Shown: positions 7,335 through 16,100, counted from the stretch's first letter. The stretch is DNA of 64,000 bases from a candidate division WWE3 bacterium RIFCSPHIGHO2_01_FULL_40_23 (GCA_001772615.1 MEUZ01000003.1:369633-433632); one strand, 5' to 3'. Notes: generated by a model from the letters alone, not told the origin. Numbers and translations: made by a program.

Positions 7335-8059
7335 TACCAGCTTGCACCTAACTCCTCAAGTAAACTTTTTACATATCTTACCGAAGGAACAATAGTTCCA
7401 TATGGCATTCTCGCAGGCCCTAAAACGGCGACCACGCCCGAATGCCTGCCAGATGAATAAGGCGCAAATACAATACAGCATGGTTTAAGATTTGTTAACC
7501 CCGTTTCCTCTCCAATTATAGTTTTTACGTCCTTATCCGAATGAGCTCTTTCAAAAATCTGATGCAAAATCTCATGGTTATCAAGAAGATGCAACGCAGC
7601 TTTAGCAACATCAATTTCCCAAAACTCTTTTTCATCCAAAACATTTACGCTTCCCGCATAAAATACATGCCCATCATAAGTTGTGGTTATTGCAAGTTTT
7701 TTAGTAAATTCAGAAAGGGCTATAGCCGCCTGTCTTAAAAGTTTTTCAAATTCAAATCTTACAGGCCAGAGCTTTTGCTTCATGGCTACTTCCTGAAGGA
7801 TTGGAAGCTCGGATTCATCAAGGAGCTGATCAACGTAAAATCTAAACCCCATAGTAGTTGGAGTTCTGCCTGCTGAAGTATGCCTCATTTCAAGAAAACC
7901 CTTTTTAATAAGATCCACCATTTCATTTCTTACGGTTGCGGCTGAAACTTTAAGCTTATACTTTTCAACAAGCTTCTGCGACCCAACGGCATCGGACGAA
8001 TCTATATACTCCTGAATAATGGCTTTTAGAAGACCTACCTGCCTTTCCGAAAGATCCAT
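7334..8059 (-). CDS. hrcA: Heat-inducible repressor HrcA, shortened form
   Basis: HrcA represses heat-shock genes by binding CIRCE. The N-terminal winged helix is clear (LSERQVGLLKAIIQEYIDSS, then VSAATVRNEMVDL and HTSAGRTPT). At 241 aa it is about 100 residues shorter than the usual 340, and the missing part is in the dimerisation/GAF-like middle; the C-terminal VVAVLGPARMPYGTIVPSVRYV is kept. It is the first gene of hrcA-grpE-dnaK. I searched the upstream region for CIRCE and saw only a half-site (GAGTGCCAA at 8151-8159), so autoregulation through a classic CIRCE is not supported. Confidence 0.92.
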   Translation of the reverse strand: MDLSERQVGLLKAIIQEYIDSSDAVGSQKLVEKYKLKVSAATVRNEMVDLIKKGFLEMRHTSAGRTPTTMGFRFYVDQLLDESELPILQEVAMKQKLWPVRFEFEKLLRQAAIALSEFTKKLAITTTYDGHVFYAGSVNVLDEKEFWEIDVAKAALHLLDNHEILHQIFERAHSDKDVKTIIGEETGLTNLKPCCIVFAPYSSGRHSGVVAVLGPARMPYGTIVPSVRYVKSLLEELGASW

Positions 8060-8226
8060 AAGTGTGTATGTTGCACGGCGCTTGAGCAGTAAACCCCCGG
8101 CAAAATAAAATTTAATAAATTAAGTTTTCACTTATCAGTATTATATTTAGAGTGCCAACTTGTCAAGAGCTAAGTTTGAGGATGTTGTTGATTTAAAGCT
8201 TATAGTAAACTATGATTGTTTGTAAC

Positions 8227-8916
8227 ATGAATTTTCACATCATCACGCTCTTTCCTGAAATGTTTGAGGGGGTATTTGAGCGCTCGCTTATAAAAAGAGC
8301 CAGAGAGAAAGGGATCATTAACATAAACCTTATCCAGCTAAGAGATTTTGCTATTGATAGGCATGGGACGGTTGACGACAAACCATACGGCGGCGGTGTT
8401 GGGATGCTCCTTATAGCAAAACCTATTTTTGATGCCGTCAGATCTGTTTATCCAAGTGCCGGTAACCCTTCCGAAAAATCAACAAATAAGAGAGTGATAC
8501 TTCTTTCACCAAGAGGAGAAAAGCTTTCACAGGAAAAGGTTAAAAAGCTTTCAAAGCTTTCAGAAATAATTTTAATTTGCGGAAGGTATGAAGGCGTTGA
8601 TGATAGGGTTCACAGCCTTTGCGATGAAGAGATTTCAATCGGGGACTATGTGCTATCCGGAGGTGAGATACCGGCAATGGTTTTAGTGGACTCTGTATCA
8701 AGACTTATTAAAGGCGTTTTAATAAAAGAGGAAGCTTTAAAAACTGAATCATTTACAAACGGCGTAATTGAATTTCCCCAGTATACAAGGCCAGAAAATT
8801 TTGAGGGTATGAAAGTCCCTGAAATTTTATTATCGGGAGATCATAAAAAAATTGAGGACTGGAAAAAAGAGCAGGCAAGAAAACTTACAAAAGATAAAAG
8901 ACCCGACCTTTTATAG
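8227..8916 (+). CDS. trmD: tRNA (guanine-37-N1)-methyltransferase TrmD
   Basis: TrmD methylates G37 of tRNAs with SAM to prevent frameshifting. Seen: MNFHIITLFPEMF at the N-terminus, DDKPYGGGVGM, the trefoil-knot SAM site LICGRYEGVDDRV and IGDYVLSGGE, and the C-terminal EFPQYTRPENFEGMKVPEILLSGDH. Length 229 aa from the ATG at 8227, which matches the family N-terminus. An alternative ATG at 8212 would lie 5 nt after TATAGT (8201-8206). No Shine-Dalgarno. It is divergent from hrcA and stands alone, without the rpsP/rimM/rplS neighbours common elsewhere. Confidence 0.96.
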   Translation: MNFHIITLFPEMFEGVFERSLIKRAREKGIININLIQLRDFAIDRHGTVDDKPYGGGVGMLLIAKPIFDAVRSVYPSAGNPSEKSTNKRVILLSPRGEKLSQEKVKKLSKLSEIILICGRYEGVDDRVHSLCDEEISIGDYVLSGGEIPAMVLVDSVSRLIKGVLIKEEALKTESFTNGVIEFPQYTRPENFEGMKVPEILLSGDHKKIEDWKKEQARKLTKDKRPDLL

Positions 8917-9014
8917 AGATTGCTTCGCTACGCTCGCAATGACTTTGTTAACATTCCCGTCATTGCGAGGACCCGCCTCTCAAGCGAGGCGAGAGGGCGG
9001 GGACGAAGCAATCT
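8917..9014. repeat. Palindromic repeat, family B, copy 1
   Basis: AGATTGCTTCG (8917-8927) and CGAAGCAATCT (9004-9014) are exact 11-bp inverted ends. Inside lie GCAATGAC/GTCATTGC arms and the CGCCTC/GAGGCG core. Family B also occurs at 45672-45774 and in degenerate form at about 25310-25395. It resembles a short MITE/REP-type element; no coding capacity. Confidence 0.75.
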
Positions 9015-9080
9015 AGCCCATTTATCTGATTTGAAAAAATTTCCTGTTGTTGTAGACTAAAACTCCAAAGGAGACGACCA

Positions 9081-9440
9081 ATGAACGGCAAACCAAAGGC
9101 AGTTCTGTTTTTGGATTCGAACGAGTCTTACTTGCGTTTTTGGAAGTATGAGCTAAGAAGCGTATTACATGTCCTCACCGCCCAAACCACGAGGCAAGCT
9201 AAAGAGGTTTTCAACCAAAACAACGGCAAGTACAACATTATTGCCATTGTAATTGACGTGGGGGTGGACAAATTTCCAGAGTTCCTAGCGTTCATTAAAA
9301 AAAGTGCAGGGTACATAGGCGAAATAATCGCCACAGCTAGCACCTTCAATGAATATCAACGCTTTTTAAGGCTTGATTTCACCGTGGGTGTTATTAAGAC
9401 TGACGCAGCCGACAAGATCCGAGAGCTTGCACACAAGTAA
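9081..9440 (+). CDS. CheY-like receiver (pseudo-receiver) protein, 119 aa
   Basis: The protein has the alternating beta/alpha order of a response-regulator receiver: KAVLFLDSNESYLRFWKYEL (acidic pair in the first loop), AIVIDVGVD carrying the candidate phospho-acceptor Asp, and the last strand FTVGVIKTD with a Lys. There is no output domain. The strand-4 Thr/Ser position is less clear (IIATAS). Start supported by AAAGGAGACGACCA; promoter TTGAAA-16-TAGACT and a strong terminator make it monocistronic. It may signal by protein contact or be a non-phosphorylated pseudo-receiver; no histidine kinase is in the window. Confidence 0.55.
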   Translation: MNGKPKAVLFLDSNESYLRFWKYELRSVLHVLTAQTTRQAKEVFNQNNGKYNIIAIVIDVGVDKFPEFLAFIKKSAGYIGEIIATASTFNEYQRFLRLDFTVGVIKTDAADKIRELAHK

Positions 9441-9449
9441 CTCTCTATC

Positions 9450-9482
9450 ACCCGTTTGCCACCAAAAGCAAGCGGGTTTTTT
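9450..9482 (+). terminator. Intrinsic terminator after the CheY-like gene
   Basis: ACCCGTTTGC (9450-9459) and GCAAGCGGGT (9468-9477) pair over ten positions with one G-T, followed by six T. Confidence 0.85.
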
Positions 9483-9521
9483 AATTTGACACTAAAATAC
9501 ATAGTAGTATCATTAACCGCA

Positions 9522-11108
9522 ATGGAGATAAAAAGATCAGCGCTTTACCTCTTTTTCTTATCCTTATTTTTTTTAGTCTTTATATACGGTAACAAAGCTT
9601 TTGGGATGGCTATCATTTATCCGGAACCTTACCCCGTTTTTACCAATGAACAAAAAGCCGTAATTTACTATGACGAAAAAACCGGAATGGAAACTCTTGT
9701 TGCGTCAACAACCTTCAGAGGTGAAGCTAAAGATTTCGGTTGGATTATCCCAACACCTTCAAAACCAGAGGTTACCGCAGTTAAAGATGATATCTTCACG
9801 GCGCTTGATGCCCTCACGCAACCTAAGTATGATTACCCGGCACCTGTTATGCCCTTGTATTCACTATCAGGTCTTTCTGTATCCGAAAGGGCGGTAGATA
9901 CCGTTAAAGTTTTAGAAACCAAAAACGTTGATGTTTATACCACAACTATAGTTGAAGCCAACGATAAAGAATCTCTTTTAAAATGGCTTGAAGAAAATAA
10001 TTACAAAGTTTCAAAAAGTATGGAGTTTGTTCTTAATGATTATGTTAATAAAAACTATTACTTCGTTCTTGCCAAAATTAATACTGAAGCCTTAGGAGCT
10101 TTTGTTTCAGGCCAGCTTAAAGAAGGTCATATTAATCCCCTTAAAGTAACTTTTGCAACCAAAAATATTATTTATCCATTAAGACTAACGGGCGCGGGAT
10201 CATATCAGGAAGCAGGGAGAAAAATTGCGGCATACTCCTTTGAGCAAGGTATGGAAGGCTGGTGGATTGACTACGCAACCTACAAACCCTCATCTCAACC
10301 GGGGGCATCTTCAGAACCCGTACAGGTTGCCCCTAATACTGCGCTATCAACAGATTTCTCCAAACACGGCACTTACTCACTAAAGATCACAGGACAAAAT
10401 GCAACAAGCCTTAAAACTACTGTGTCAGATCTGACGCCCGGGACTCAATATGTACTATCGGCATATGTCAGAAGCAAAAACCCTGTATCGGGAAATGCCT
10501 TGCTAAGAGTAGAGGGCGGAAATTTATACCTTAAATCAGCGCCTCTTTCCTTAAGAGAGTTGGCAGATTGGAAAAAGTTGGAGCTTCCTTTTGCCGCAAC
10601 TTCAACCTATCACGAGCTTTACCTTACCGTAAGCGATATGAGTACGGAAGGAGAAATATATTTTGATGTGATACAGCTTGAGGAAGGCAGCGTCTCAACC
10701 GAATTCACGCAGGAAAAACTTCCTAACCAGGGAAAGTATCAAAACTATTATTCAAACTCGGCAACTGTTTTATTGTATGTAATTGCCAATCACAAAAAAG
10801 ATGTTCCGGGTTTTACAACAGCATACGCGGGCTGGGTTAAGGAAGATAAGCTTGAAAAACTTTCAACTCTTGACAGCGGGGAGCCGTGGATGAATTTCAC
10901 GGGAAGGAAGTATCTTACAAAACTTTCAAGGTACATGCCCTATTCACAAATGAATAATGATCTTGTTATTAATAATGCCGAGAACAATAATCCTGTCGGA
11001 ACCGGTGAGGTTTATCTTCAGAAGCCTTTTAGATTTTTATTCGTTATCATTCTTCCTATAGCGCTTGAAGTTGCATTAATTGTATACTTTATTAAAAGGA
11101 GGAAATAA
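9522..11108 (+). CDS. DUF2330-like surface protein with a carbohydrate-binding-like insert
   Basis: 528 aa from the ATG at 9522; an upstream in-frame ATG at 9456 lies in a terminator and is rejected. A signal peptide covers residues 1-30. The following domain (PVFTNEQKAVIYYDEKTG...DFGWIIPTPSKPEV) matches the layout of DUF2330, whose function is unknown. Around residues 215-390 there is a jelly-roll CBM4/9-like module (YSFEQGMEGWW, YSLKITG, LTPGTQYVLSAYVRSK). A single C-terminal membrane helix followed by KRRK anchors the protein outside the cell. The last bases hold an RBS (AGGAGG) for the next gene, overlapping by TAATG. Confidence 0.65.
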   Translation: MEIKRSALYLFFLSLFFLVFIYGNKAFGMAIIYPEPYPVFTNEQKAVIYYDEKTGMETLVASTTFRGEAKDFGWIIPTPSKPEVTAVKDDIFTALDALTQPKYDYPAPVMPLYSLSGLSVSERAVDTVKVLETKNVDVYTTTIVEANDKESLLKWLEENNYKVSKSMEFVLNDYVNKNYYFVLAKINTEALGAFVSGQLKEGHINPLKVTFATKNIIYPLRLTGAGSYQEAGRKIAAYSFEQGMEGWWIDYATYKPSSQPGASSEPVQVAPNTALSTDFSKHGTYSLKITGQNATSLKTTVSDLTPGTQYVLSAYVRSKNPVSGNALLRVEGGNLYLKSAPLSLRELADWKKLELPFAATSTYHELYLTVSDMSTEGEIYFDVIQLEEGSVSTEFTQEKLPNQGKYQNYYSNSATVLLYVIANHKKDVPGFTTAYAGWVKEDKLEKLSTLDSGEPWMNFTGRKYLTKLSRYMPYSQMNNDLVINNAENNNPVGTGEVYLQKPFRFLFVIILPIALEVALIVYFIKRRK

Positions 11109-11734
11109 TGGCTCTTGCTACGGTGGCGCCCTATACATACATGAATCCCTATGATTTTATCGGCCCGGTAATAGTTCTTGGAGCATTAATACTCTTGGTT
11201 GGAGCAGGATACCTTATTCTTAAATTTATACTTGGCGGTGGGACCGTCTCATCTAAAATTGAATCCGCTAAAAGAGGCTATTATTATCTACTTTCTTTTA
11301 TCACTCTTTCAATCCTCTACTTTGCGGCATCGGACACCTTGAGTCTTTTACTCTCAACCATTACAGGGTCTAATTACTACGGGTACTCATATGAAAATTT
11401 CGCAAGGGGAATTGCCTTAAGAGCGGCAGTACTCATTGTTGTCCTCCCGGTTTATATTTACCACTGGTTTGCCGCCTCAAAACAGGTTCTCTCGCCAGAT
11501 GAAGAGGTAAGAAGCTTTGCGCAAAGGGAAAGAAAAGGGTACGTCCAAATAGTTCTTACTTTTTCAACAATAATACTTATTATTACAGGTGTCAGATTTA
11601 TTTATCTTCTATTGCTTCTTGGCCTTGGTGTTTCGGGAGTTGAACTGTCAAGTTTTACCATGCCGTTTTCATATTCTCTTGGGATTCTTGCCATCTGGCT
11701 TTACCATTTAAAGATCCTAAAAGAAAATTCCTGA
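11108..11734 (+). CDS. Polytopic membrane protein (DUF5671-like?), 208 aa
   Basis: Five hydrophobic segments are visible (about 15-40, 58-82, 103-122, 145-175 and 182-200) with a short charged loop containing SPDEEVRSFAQRERKGY. The layout is reminiscent of DUF5671 membrane proteins, but I am not certain. It is translationally coupled to the upstream DUF2330-like gene (TAATG overlap, AGGAGGAAATA upstream), so the two likely work together at the envelope. Confidence 0.6.
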   Translation: MALATVAPYTYMNPYDFIGPVIVLGALILLVGAGYLILKFILGGGTVSSKIESAKRGYYYLLSFITLSILYFAASDTLSLLLSTITGSNYYGYSYENFARGIALRAAVLIVVLPVYIYHWFAASKQVLSPDEEVRSFAQRERKGYVQIVLTFSTIILIITGVRFIYLLLLLGLGVSGVELSSFTMPFSYSLGILAIWLYHLKILKENS

Positions 11735-11778
11735 AATCTTTCCGAAAGACTTGTTTTTTCATCCACCTTTAAAACCGT

Positions 11779-11807
11779 TTGACATTTAAACTATGCGTTG
11801 ATATATA
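11779..11807 (+). promoter_or_regulatory. Sigma-70 promoter TTGACA-17-TATATA
   Basis: A perfect -35 (11779-11784), a 17-bp spacer and TATATA (11802-11807). No gene with a start codon and RBS follows closely; instead a series of hairpins begins 10 bp later. It is one of the strongest promoters in the window. Confidence 0.7.
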
Positions 11808-11813
11808 TAAATC

Positions 11814-12020
11814 ACACGGCACCTCCTTGCCGGAGTCAATGTCGATTGGGTGGTTGCTCCCAAAGTAACCACCCAAACTAATAACCCACAGATCCGACTT
11901 CAAAAAGAAGGATCTGTTTACAGTGCGGCCCACCAGGTTTTGCTGTCCGCGAGAGGCCCGCAAAACCTGACACCGAAGAGGGGACCTATGAGTGCTTTCG
12001 CATCCAGGGTCCCCTATTTT
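11814..12020 (+). ncRNA. Candidate structured RNA with five tandem hairpins
   Basis: Downstream of the promoter five perfect or near-perfect stems follow one another: CGGCA/TGCCG (11817-11832), GGGTGGTT/AACCACCC (11848-11874), ACAGATCC/GGATCTGT (11888-11917), CAGGTTTTGC/GCAAAACCTG (11934-11969) and GGGGACC/GGTCCCC (11980-12014), the last followed by TATTTTG as a weak terminator. The density of stems in about 200 nt far exceeds other spacers here. A possible 84-aa reading frame (11850-12104) has no RBS and runs into a repeat. I cannot match it to tmRNA, 6S, SRP or RNase P signatures. Strand is set by the promoter. Confidence 0.55.
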
Positions 12021-12024
12021 GTAC

Positions 12025-12090
12025 GTCATTCCTGCGAAAGCAGGAATCTGGAGATCCCAGGTCATCCGCCAGCTGGCGGACGGGATGACA
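12025..12090. repeat. Palindromic repeat, family A, copy 2
   Basis: GTCATTCCTGCGAAAGCAGGAATCT followed by a CCGCCAGCTGGCGG palindrome and GGGATGACA. It fills the gap between the candidate RNA and the end of lepA. Confidence 0.75.
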
Positions 12091-12100
12091 TAAAGTCAGT

Positions 12101-13939
12101 TTAAGAAGACAAAACACTTCTAAAAGCTTCTTGCGGGATGTCAACTTTTCCAAATCTCTTTAAACGTTTTTTTCCTTCTTTTTGCTTTTCAAGAAGTTTA
12201 TCCTTTCTTTCCCTATGTCCACCTGACATTTTCTTTAAAACATCCTTTCTTACTGCGGGAATATTTTCCCTTGCAATAATCTTTCCCGAAATTGCCGCCT
12301 GGAGAGATATTTCAAACTGGTGCTTTGGAATTACATTTTTTAACTTTTCCAGAACGCTCCTTCCATACTTTTGCGCGCTCTCCGCGACAACAATTTGAGA
12401 AAGGGGACCAACAATTTCTCCATGAACCAAAATATCAAGCTTTACGGCGTTAACAGGGCGATAATCCAAAAAGTCATAATCAAGACTTCCAAATCCCGAG
12501 GATACTGACTTAAGCTCATCAAAAAAGTTTAATATAAGCTCTGAAAGCGGAAGTTCGTATGCAAGTGTCACCTTTTTTTCAGAGAGGTAATCCATCCTTT
12601 TTAAAACACCTCTATGATTTTCGCAAAGCTCTATAACTCTTCCGAGAAAATCGGTCGGGACAAAAATTGATATTTTAATCCAAGGCTCATAAATTTCCTT
12701 GATCTCCGAAATAGATGGCATTTGAGACGGGGAATCCACTTCAACTTCGGATCCCTCATTAAGTTTGACTTTATATGAAACGTTAGGTATTGAGGAAATA
12801 AGATTTAAATTGTACTCGCGCTCAAGTCTTTCCTGCACTACTTCGGCGTGAAGTAAACCAAGAAAGCCGCATCTGAATCCAAAGCCAAGGGCTGATGAAG
12901 ACTCCGGCTCAAAAGAAAGGGAAGAATCTGACAGGCTTAATTTCAAAAGAGCTTCCCGCAGTGCCGGGAATTTATCATTTTCTGTAGGGTAGAGTGATAG
13001 AAATACAAAAGGCTTTACTTCCTTGTAACCCGGTAGGGCTTCTGAAGTAGTTTCGGTTTTGAGGGGAATGTCCCTGTCTAAAACTACAGTATCTCCAACC
13101 CTCACCTTTTTTATTTCCTTTAAACCTGTTGCAATATACCCAACTTCGCCTGCAGAAAGAATTGAAGCCTTTTTCCTTTGCGGAGAGAAAAATCCAATCT
13201 CTTCAGGAAAAGAGCCAACTCCCGTCGCAAGAAATCTAATTTTCTCTTTCTTTAAAGTATCCTCTTGTGAGATCTTCCCATCAACCACTCTCACTAGTGC
13301 AACAACCCCGAGGTATTCATCAAAAAAGGAATCAAAGATCAAAGCCCTGAATGGACCGTCCTCCTTTCCTGAAGGCGGTGGAACTCTTTTAATTATCTCC
13401 CTTAAAAGATTTTCCGTATTCTGCCCGGTTTTTGCGGAGACAAAAACAATATCTTCTTTTTTAAAACCTAAAGTTGAAACTAAATCTTTCGCAACTTTTT
13501 CAGGCTCGGATGAAGGAAGGTCAATTTTATTTACAACCGGAATTATCGTTAAACCTGCTTCCATTGCCTTATAAACATTTGACAAGGTTTGGGCTTCTAT
13601 ACCCTGCGTTGCGTCCACAACCAAGACCGTGCCTTCGCACGCGGCAAGTGACCTTGAAACTTCATATGAGAAGTCAACGTGCCCCGGTGTGTCAATAAGG
13701 TTAAGTTCGTAGGTCTCCGACTTTTCGGGGGTGTAAAACATCCTAACGGCCTTCAACTTTATTGTGATGCCCTTCTCCCTCTCAAGGTCCATGCTGTCAA
13801 GAGTCTGCTCACGCATCTCCCTTTTATCTAAAGTTTTAGTAATCTCAAGAAAGCGGTCCGCCAAAGTTGACTTCCCATGGTCAATATGGGCAATAATGCA
13901 AAAATTCCTTATATTCTTTGGAGAAATACCTTCCCGCAT
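12101..13939 (-). CDS. lepA: Translation elongation factor 4 (LepA)
   Basis: EF4 is a ribosomal GTPase that acts in initiation or back-translocation. Seen: G1 AHIDHGKSTLADR, effector REKGITIKLK, G3 DTPGHVDFSYEV, G4 NKIDL, and the LepA-specific C-terminal domain with GHRERKDKLLEKQKEGKKRLKRFG. 612 aa from ATG 13937-13939, which matches the family start (MREGISPKNIRNF). That ATG is 7 nt after TACAAT (13947-13952, minus strand), so the mRNA is probably leaderless; a longer in-frame extension upstream is rejected because it crosses a terminator. It lies downstream of a membrane gene with its own terminator. Confidence 0.97.
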   Translation of the reverse strand: MREGISPKNIRNFCIIAHIDHGKSTLADRFLEITKTLDKREMREQTLDSMDLEREKGITIKLKAVRMFYTPEKSETYELNLIDTPGHVDFSYEVSRSLAACEGTVLVVDATQGIEAQTLSNVYKAMEAGLTIIPVVNKIDLPSSEPEKVAKDLVSTLGFKKEDIVFVSAKTGQNTENLLREIIKRVPPPSGKEDGPFRALIFDSFFDEYLGVVALVRVVDGKISQEDTLKKEKIRFLATGVGSFPEEIGFFSPQRKKASILSAGEVGYIATGLKEIKKVRVGDTVVLDRDIPLKTETTSEALPGYKEVKPFVFLSLYPTENDKFPALREALLKLSLSDSSLSFEPESSSALGFGFRCGFLGLLHAEVVQERLEREYNLNLISSIPNVSYKVKLNEGSEVEVDSPSQMPSISEIKEIYEPWIKISIFVPTDFLGRVIELCENHRGVLKRMDYLSEKKVTLAYELPLSELILNFFDELKSVSSGFGSLDYDFLDYRPVNAVKLDILVHGEIVGPLSQIVVAESAQKYGRSVLEKLKNVIPKHQFEISLQAAISGKIIARENIPAVRKDVLKKMSGGHRERKDKLLEKQKEGKKRLKRFGKVDIPQEAFRSVLSS

Positions 13940-13956
13940 GGGGAGAATTGTAGCAT

Positions 13957-13991
13957 ATAAAAATCCCCGTCTAGTTGAACCTAAGACGGGG
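13957..13991 (-). terminator. Intrinsic terminator of the gene 13998-14339
   Basis: CCCCGTCT (minus, 13991-13984) pairs with AGACGGGG (13972-13965), eight pairs, then ATTTTTAT. It partly precedes the -10 of lepA. Confidence 0.8.
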
Positions 13992-13997
13992 AACAAA

Positions 13998-14339
13998 CTA
14001 CTTCTTTCTGAAGGGAAACGCAAACCTTAACGGGAGGAAAAAATGAATTCCCGCAAGAGTCATAACCACGGCATTGGCGACCGAAAGCGTGAAGCCGGGT
14101 TTATACTCAACATAATTAAGCGTAAAAGTCGGAAGGATTGCCCCCCAAAGAAAAATCTTGGAGATAAACCTTGCCGCTTTTCCGCTATTCTGACTGGCCC
14201 AGATCCCAATCGCTCCTAAAACATAAGCTATGGGGCGATAGTCTGAAAATGACCTGGCTACGAGCACCCCAGCAAAAAACATCAGAACTCCAAGTAGAAC
14301 AGGACCTAAAAGGTCCCTGTCAAATGAGGTCCTCTTCAT
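13998..14339 (-). CDS. Small membrane protein, 113 aa
   Basis: Three to four hydrophobic segments (about 10-30, 36-50, 60-78 and 85-103) with basic ends. No family recognised. Start supported by AAAGGAGACGAAG upstream of ATG and a TATAAT about 40 nt further up; a strong terminator follows. It belongs to the SD-led orphan class. It sits between murJ and lepA on the same strand but is transcribed separately judging by these signals. Confidence 0.7.
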   Translation of the reverse strand: MKRTSFDRDLLGPVLLGVLMFFAGVLVARSFSDYRPIAYVLGAIGIWASQNSGKAARFISKIFLWGAILPTFTLNYVEYKPGFTLSVANAVVMTLAGIHFFLPLRFAFPFRKK

Positions 14340-14386
14340 CTTCGTCTTCGTCTCCTTTCAATTTGGATAGAATTAATTATATCATA

Positions 14387-16069
14387 CTATAGGCTCTGAT
14401 CTTGAACTCCTCCTGGAACGTCCCCGCTTGCTACTGATGCAACACTAGTAGCTGCTTCCACTCCCGATTTAAACCCAATCCTTCTTATAAGCCTGTACAA
14501 TAACTCCACCTCCCTGACTGAAAACACCTTAGTAAAAAGCAAATAAGATAAAAATCCAAAGAGGCAAGCCGTAAGAGTCAAAATCAAAAGCGGAACGGTT
14601 CTTGTTGTATCAAAGATAAACTTTTCAAGAAGCTTCATCGGCGCATATAAAGATATTCCCATAAATAAAGCGGCATAGCTGATCTTAACAAAAGGATTAA
14701 ATAAGGATTCAAGGTTAAAACCCGAAACTTTTTTATGAAGAAGAAACATTAATATAAGAAAGTCAAAAATACTGCTGACCGAATAAGAAAAGGCAATTGA
14801 CCAGACACCGTAATTCAAAACCTTAACAAGATAATACGAAAACGCAACATCAAAAGGTATTGTAAAAAGCATTACTTTAAGAGGAGTTTTTGTATCATGA
14901 AGCGCGTAAAAGGCTCTTGTAACAAGATAAACCGCGCTTTGGGAAAAAATTGACAAACTAAAGAAGGCAACCGCGTAAGAAGTGGCAAGCGTCGCAAACC
15001 ATGAAAACTTTGACGTTCCATAAACAAGCCTTACAACAGGCACTCTTAAAACAAGGAGAACAATCGCCGCAGGAATCACAAGAAAAAGCATCTGGTGCAA
15101 TGAAGTTGTAAATGTTTCTTTAAATTTTTCAAATTTCTGATCATCTGATTCATAAGCGAGGGTTGGAAGCGCTGCGTTTGCGATAGAAACACCGAAAAGA
15201 TTAATCGGAAAGCTTTGAAGCTGCTCCGCAAATTTAAACACAACTACGGAGGACGAAGAAATAAGTATGGCCAAAGATGTGTCAATTAAAGCTGAAACCT
15301 GATTTATGGCTGAAGCGAGAAGCCTTGAAGGAGTAAGTTTTAAAATTTCCCTCACACCCTTTTCCTTAAAATCAAGACTAAAGGAATGAGAAAAATTAAC
15401 CCTCTTAAGGAGGGGAAGCTGGATCAGAAGATGAAGAATGGCCCCGATTACGACGCCGTAAGCGGCGCTTCTTACACCCATAAAGGGGGCAAGAAAAACC
15501 ACACCCAAAATCATCCCGACATTGTATAAAACGGGGGCAAGAGATGGGACAAGAAAGTACCTGAAAGACTGAAGGATGCTTGTCACAAAGCTTGAAACTA
15601 TAAGGATAATTTGAGCAACAACCATAATCCTCATAAGTTCTTCACCAAGCAAAAGCTCTGACTCCGTGAAGTTCCCAAGAGACATTGCAAACATAAGTTT
15701 CTTCGCAAAAATAAAAGCTAAAATACCAAGAAGCAGGAAAGCAAAAAGCGAAATATTAATAATAGATGAGGATATGTGCCAGGCTTCCCCCTCATCTTTT
15801 TTCATATATGAAGTAAAAATAGGGATAAAAACGGAAGAAAAAGTCCCAACAACAAGGATGCTGAAAATAAAAGAGGGTATCCGATCAGCGGTAAAAAAGA
15901 CTCCAAGATCCGATGAATCCCCAAAGTAAGAAGATAAAACCCTAGTCCTTACAAAAGAAAGAAGAGCCGCTAAAGCGTAGGTTATACTGATTATTGAAGC
16001 GGCCGAAATTATGGTTTTTTGCGTCTGAAAGAGAAATGAAGTCCCGTTTTTAAGCACTGACTTGACCAT
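14387..16069 (-). CDS. murJ: Lipid II flippase MurJ (MviN family)
   Basis: MurJ flips lipid II across the membrane for peptidoglycan synthesis. 560 aa with about 14 membrane helices. Family marks: AALLSFVRTRVLSSYFG near the N-terminus, DRIPSFIFSILVVGTFSSVFIPIFTSY, and AFYALHDTKTPLK in the C-terminal half. It is divergent from rpsT over a 31-bp gap holding overlapping promoter-like boxes. No Shine-Dalgarno. The last 25 residues (SVASVASGDVPGG...) are a polar tail not typical of the family. Together with the LCP, FemX-like and carboxypeptidase genes it shows that the organism builds its own wall. Confidence 0.93.
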   Translation of the reverse strand: MVKSVLKNGTSFLFQTQKTIISAASIISITYALAALLSFVRTRVLSSYFGDSSDLGVFFTADRIPSFIFSILVVGTFSSVFIPIFTSYMKKDEGEAWHISSSIINISLFAFLLLGILAFIFAKKLMFAMSLGNFTESELLLGEELMRIMVVAQIILIVSSFVTSILQSFRYFLVPSLAPVLYNVGMILGVVFLAPFMGVRSAAYGVVIGAILHLLIQLPLLKRVNFSHSFSLDFKEKGVREILKLTPSRLLASAINQVSALIDTSLAILISSSSVVVFKFAEQLQSFPINLFGVSIANAALPTLAYESDDQKFEKFKETFTTSLHQMLFLVIPAAIVLLVLRVPVVRLVYGTSKFSWFATLATSYAVAFFSLSIFSQSAVYLVTRAFYALHDTKTPLKVMLFTIPFDVAFSYYLVKVLNYGVWSIAFSYSVSSIFDFLILMFLLHKKVSGFNLESLFNPFVKISYAALFMGISLYAPMKLLEKFIFDTTRTVPLLILTLTACLFGFLSYLLFTKVFSVREVELLYRLIRRIGFKSGVEAATSVASVASGDVPGGVQDQSL

Positions 16070-16100
16070 AATGACTCATATGCTATCATAGGCTTCGTCT

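Noticed and set aside
8101..8165. CIRCE operator upstream of hrcA
   Set aside because: Only one half (GAGTGCCAA) is present; the other half is not at the required 9-bp spacing.
11814..12020. Riboswitch or leader of lepA
   Set aside because: lepA is on the other strand and its 3' end is adjacent, so the element cannot control it in cis as a leader.
11850..12104. 84-aa frame in the candidate RNA region (and an opposite 98-aa frame)
   Set aside because: No RBS, composition shaped by hairpins, and the C-terminal half is translated repeat. The five stems and promoter explain the region better.
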